64,000 nt of DNA, taken from positions 51,162,487-51,226,486 of the forward strand of contig OZ021727.1 in assembly GCA_963978545.1 (NCBI GenBank). The letters run 5' to 3'. Source of the DNA: Linyphia triangularis (Eukaryota; Arthropoda; Arachnida; Araneae; Linyphiidae). Positions within the stretch are counted from its first letter, which is position 1. Each line of letters begins with the position of its first letter. Below are positions 63,957 through 64,000 of this stretch, piece after piece. The position numbers and the translations under genes are program-made. Below the pieces are notes generated by a model. The model was not told the origin of the DNA. It ran no database searches and was given only the letters and a program-made list of their open reading frames with translations.

Positions 63957-64000
63957 CCATTTATTGGTGAAAATCACCTTGGCGCAGAATCCGTACCGTA

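Overview
This is eukaryotic, very AT-rich, repeat-laden DNA with no long intact ORFs and no operons. The best guess is an arachnid, probably a spider. The grounds are long AT-rich introns, Ty3/gypsy-type LTR relics, two tRNA-derived SINE families, several terminal-inverted-repeat DNA transposons, large microsatellites, and a pseudogene pair that recalls an uncharacterised protein family I associate with spider genomes. The organism call is inference.

Left part (1-42,300). This is mostly intergenic or unresolved DNA filled with degraded mobile elements. A roughly 0.6-0.77 kb repeat family (family A) is present in both orientations. A second family (family B) starts with a 'cccgtgcttcgcc' motif. 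Two Tc1/mariner-like elements with TA target sites lie at 9,915-11,778 and 30,191-31,814. Two copies of a SINE lie at 18.5 and 32.5 kb. A gypsy pol remnant at 23.2-23.4 kb is disrupted by a compound microsatellite. One clear functional RNA gene is present: an intron-containing tRNA-Ile(UAU) at 19,632-19,723 on the minus strand. At 36.6-38.8 kb there is an inverted pair of decayed pseudogenes. Weak exon candidates on the minus strand lie at 4,861-5,010 and 15,873-16,013.

Right part (42,300-64,000). The one protein gene I can reconstruct is on the plus strand. It has an initiator plus correctly spaced DPE at 42,333-42,366, a first exon to 42,749, an 18.6 kb intron, and a 68-nt second exon at 61,374-61,441. 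The reading phase joins exactly across the intron. The predicted N-terminus is an arginine-rich segment followed by one hydrophobic helix that straddles the intron, so the product is a type II membrane or secreted protein of unknown family. The gene continues beyond the window. Its intron holds a hAT-like element (46,622-47,332, 8-bp TSD), a SINE with a 14-bp TSD (53,978-54,158), a 293-bp (CA)n array, strong hairpins and a gypsy-like 3' LTR end close to exon 2.

The last 2 kb carries a TTAA-flanked element (62,239-62,975), a TATA/Inr promoter with an LTR/PBS-like junction on the minus strand (about 63.4-63.55 kb), and a 343-bp foldback element with perfect 92-bp inverted repeats (63,614-63,956). 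No CRISPR, prokaryotic operon, riboswitch, rRNA or intact transposase was found. All boundaries were read by eye without alignment software.
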